IMG/VR virus record: IMGVR_UViG_3300037245_000681 | Coordinates: 1-37,445 of that record | Source: a virus | Length of the DNA: 37,445 bases | Direction: 5' to 3' (one strand) | Part shown: piece after piece, positions 36,607-37,445 of the stretch | Layout: every line of letters starts with the position of its first letter | Position numbering within the stretch: the first letter of the stretch is position 1 | Notes under the pieces: model-generated | What the model was told of the DNA's origin: nothing | Seen by the model: only the letters and a program-made list of their open reading frames with translations | Databases searched by the model: none | Position numbers and translations under genes: made by a program

Positions 36607-36801
36607 TTACTCGCCAACTTTACTATCTGCCAGCATAAAGCCAACGCCATCTAAGGCTAACACCTTCTTTACGCACTCACGAAAGTTACCCATATTTTCC
36701 TTTATCAATTCGACTGTTTGGTTTTCAGCGTCGTGCTCGACCGCACCTAGCGCTTCATAAAGTGATATCAACGCACTAACTCTATCTTGCTTTTTACTCA
36801 T
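36607..36801 (-). CDS. Hypothetical protein, 64 aa
   Basis: A helical, charged small protein (RVSALISLYEALGAVEHDAENQTVELIKENMG) without known motif. GGAGAGGG precedes its ATG, inside a sequence nearly repeated upstream of the 96-residue gene. It lies between the 96-residue gene and the endolysin gene. Confidence 0.5.
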   Translation of the reverse strand: MSKKQDRVSALISLYEALGAVEHDAENQTVELIKENMGNFRECVKKVLALDGVGFMLADSKVGE

Positions 36802-36834
36802 TTACCCTCTCCTTGTTTATCTATAAGCGTTTAA
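36801..36834. repeat. Near-identical intergenic repeat, copy 1 (copy 2 at 37121-37155)
   Basis: The two spacers of about 34 bases differ at about two positions. Each holds a stop codon, AACAAGGAGA ribosome binding site and ATG. They enclose the 96-residue gene, so that gene sits between duplicated start cassettes, as at 1-29/387-415. Confidence 0.8.
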
Positions 36835-37121
36835 ACTTTATCGTATGTCAATTCGAATATATCAGGCTTGCACGGGTAGAATACACCCTTAACACCTTTA
36901 ATAATAAAATCACCAATGCTTACTTTCATGTCACCTTCTAATGTTTCGATTATCAAAAATCCTTGAGTATATATTAGGTCTTCATACTCATCCCATCGCT
37001 GACCAGCCATACTTGAACTAATAACAGGCTTGTTACCATCAATAAATTCCACAACTCCGAATAGATTTTCTTTCGTTAATTGTATCGCTTCAATTTCTAC
37101 AGGTTTTTTAGTGTATTTCAT
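36831..37121 (-). CDS. Conserved phage protein (PGD/FYPCKPDIF type), 96 aa
   Basis: The start KYTKKPVEIEAIQLT and the end IGDFIIKGVKGVFYPCKPDIFELTY match a small family found throughout phages and prophages of Gram-negative and Gram-positive hosts. Its function is unknown. It is flanked by the 34-base repeats. Confidence 0.75.
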   Translation of the reverse strand: MKYTKKPVEIEAIQLTKENLFGVVEFIDGNKPVISSSMAGQRWDEYEDLIYTQGFLIIETLEGDMKVSIGDFIIKGVKGVFYPCKPDIFELTYDKV

Positions 37122-37150
37122 TTACCTTCTCCTTGTTTATCTATAAGTGT

Positions 37151-37321
37151 TTAAATATATGTTCTTGTAATGCCTATTTTAGCCCATTCCGCTTTGATTG
37201 CTGCGTAGTCATCATCATCAATACCTAAATCCTCTAAGAATTCAGCAAAGCTATATCTAGCTGCACCTTTGACTAAAAAGTACATTAATCTATTCATTTT
37301 TTCTATTCGGATATCATCCAT
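37151..37321 (-). CDS. Hypothetical protein across the contig join, 56 aa
   Basis: A small acidic helical protein (AEFLEDLGIDDDDYAAIKAEW). Its ATG lies at the circular joint (37321 is base 3 of the window) with GTGAGAGATAAG as ribosome binding site, the same sequence as before the 27-389 gene. In the circular genome it directly follows that gene in the leftward operon. Confidence 0.6.
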   Translation of the reverse strand: MDDIRIEKMNRLMYFLVKGAARYSFAEFLEDLGIDDDDYAAIKAEWAKIGITRTYI

Positions 37322-37445
37322 CTTATCTCTCACTTATAATTAAATTATTTGTTAAAACCGCCCCAGCGTATCAATTCGAATTTTAATATATTTAGTATCT
37401 CCTTTGCATCTTCACCTTTTAGATTTATATATTCAGGAACCCAAA
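37319..37445. repeat. Terminal overlap identical to 1-127
   Basis: The second copy of the 127-bp overlap. Genes at 27-389 and 37151-37321 should each be counted once. The codons at 37345-37445 repeat the end of the 27-389 gene. Confidence 0.9.

Noticed and set aside
36534-36650. N-terminal extension of the endolysin with a possible signal-anchor
   Set aside because: The extension overlaps the upstream gene, contains a hairpin and has no ribosome binding site. Its hydrophobic stretches are short and broken by charged residues.
1-37445. tRNA genes, integrase or CI-type repressor
   Set aside because: I saw no cloverleaf-like sequence, no tyrosine or serine recombinase motifs and no long repressor gene. 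A tRNAscan run could still find a degenerate tRNA.

Overview
The window is one complete, AT-rich genome of a long-tailed (siphovirus) bacteriophage. The last 127 bases repeat the first 127 exactly, so this is a closed circular assembly of about 37,318 bp cut at an arbitrary point. One gene (37151-37321) continues across the cut. The low GC, many short overlapping genes and protein types (DUF4055-type portal, TP901-like tail tube, DUF1364-like and RusA proteins, Rad52-like annealing protein) suggest a gammaproteobacterial host, perhaps marine. That host is an inference. I see no integrase and no CI-like repressor.

Layout. (1) A leftward early block runs 2931 to 391, then 389 to 27, and across the circle into 37321-34736. 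It holds a Rad52-like annealing protein, a coiled-coil protein, an SSB-like protein, small zinc-ribbon and SEC-C peptides, conserved small genes, a lysozyme-like endolysin, a holin-like protein and membrane proteins. It leads into the terminase subunits (34663-32902). (2) A rightward operon of five small genes (3098-4215) starts from a strong promoter and faces the early leftward block across a shared inverted-repeat operator. (3) A leftward replication block (8493-4565) has a lambda O-like initiator with a candidate origin inside it, a DnaB-type helicase, a two-gene cassette (a DpdA-like DNA transglycosylase and a possible tunnelling-fold partner) and small genes. (4) A rightward middle operon (8659-12535) begins with a pentapeptide-repeat protein and ends with NinB-like, DUF1364-like and RusA recombination genes. 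(5) A leftward structural block (31559-12604) encodes portal, MuF-like head protein, scaffold, capsid, head fibres, connectors, tail tube, tail chaperones with a -1 frameshift, tape measure, tail hub and tailspike.

The structural block is interrupted by two rightward islands. Island A (23143-25730) carries nine small genes, including an HExxH protein, and has its own promoter and terminator. Island B (31686-32911) carries an orphan YefM/Phd-like antitoxin downstream of two palindromic TGTACA boxes, the core motif known from yefM operators. Leftward promoters with the motif TGCTATAATG restart transcription after each interruption.

The points most worth following are the DpdA-like cassette, which is bounded by 25-bp direct repeats; the orphan antitoxin with its apparent operator; the 11-bp-phased iterons inside the initiator gene; and the repeated use of ribosome-binding-site spacers as apparent junctions for swapping single genes. 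All functions are read from sequence patterns by eye, with no database search.
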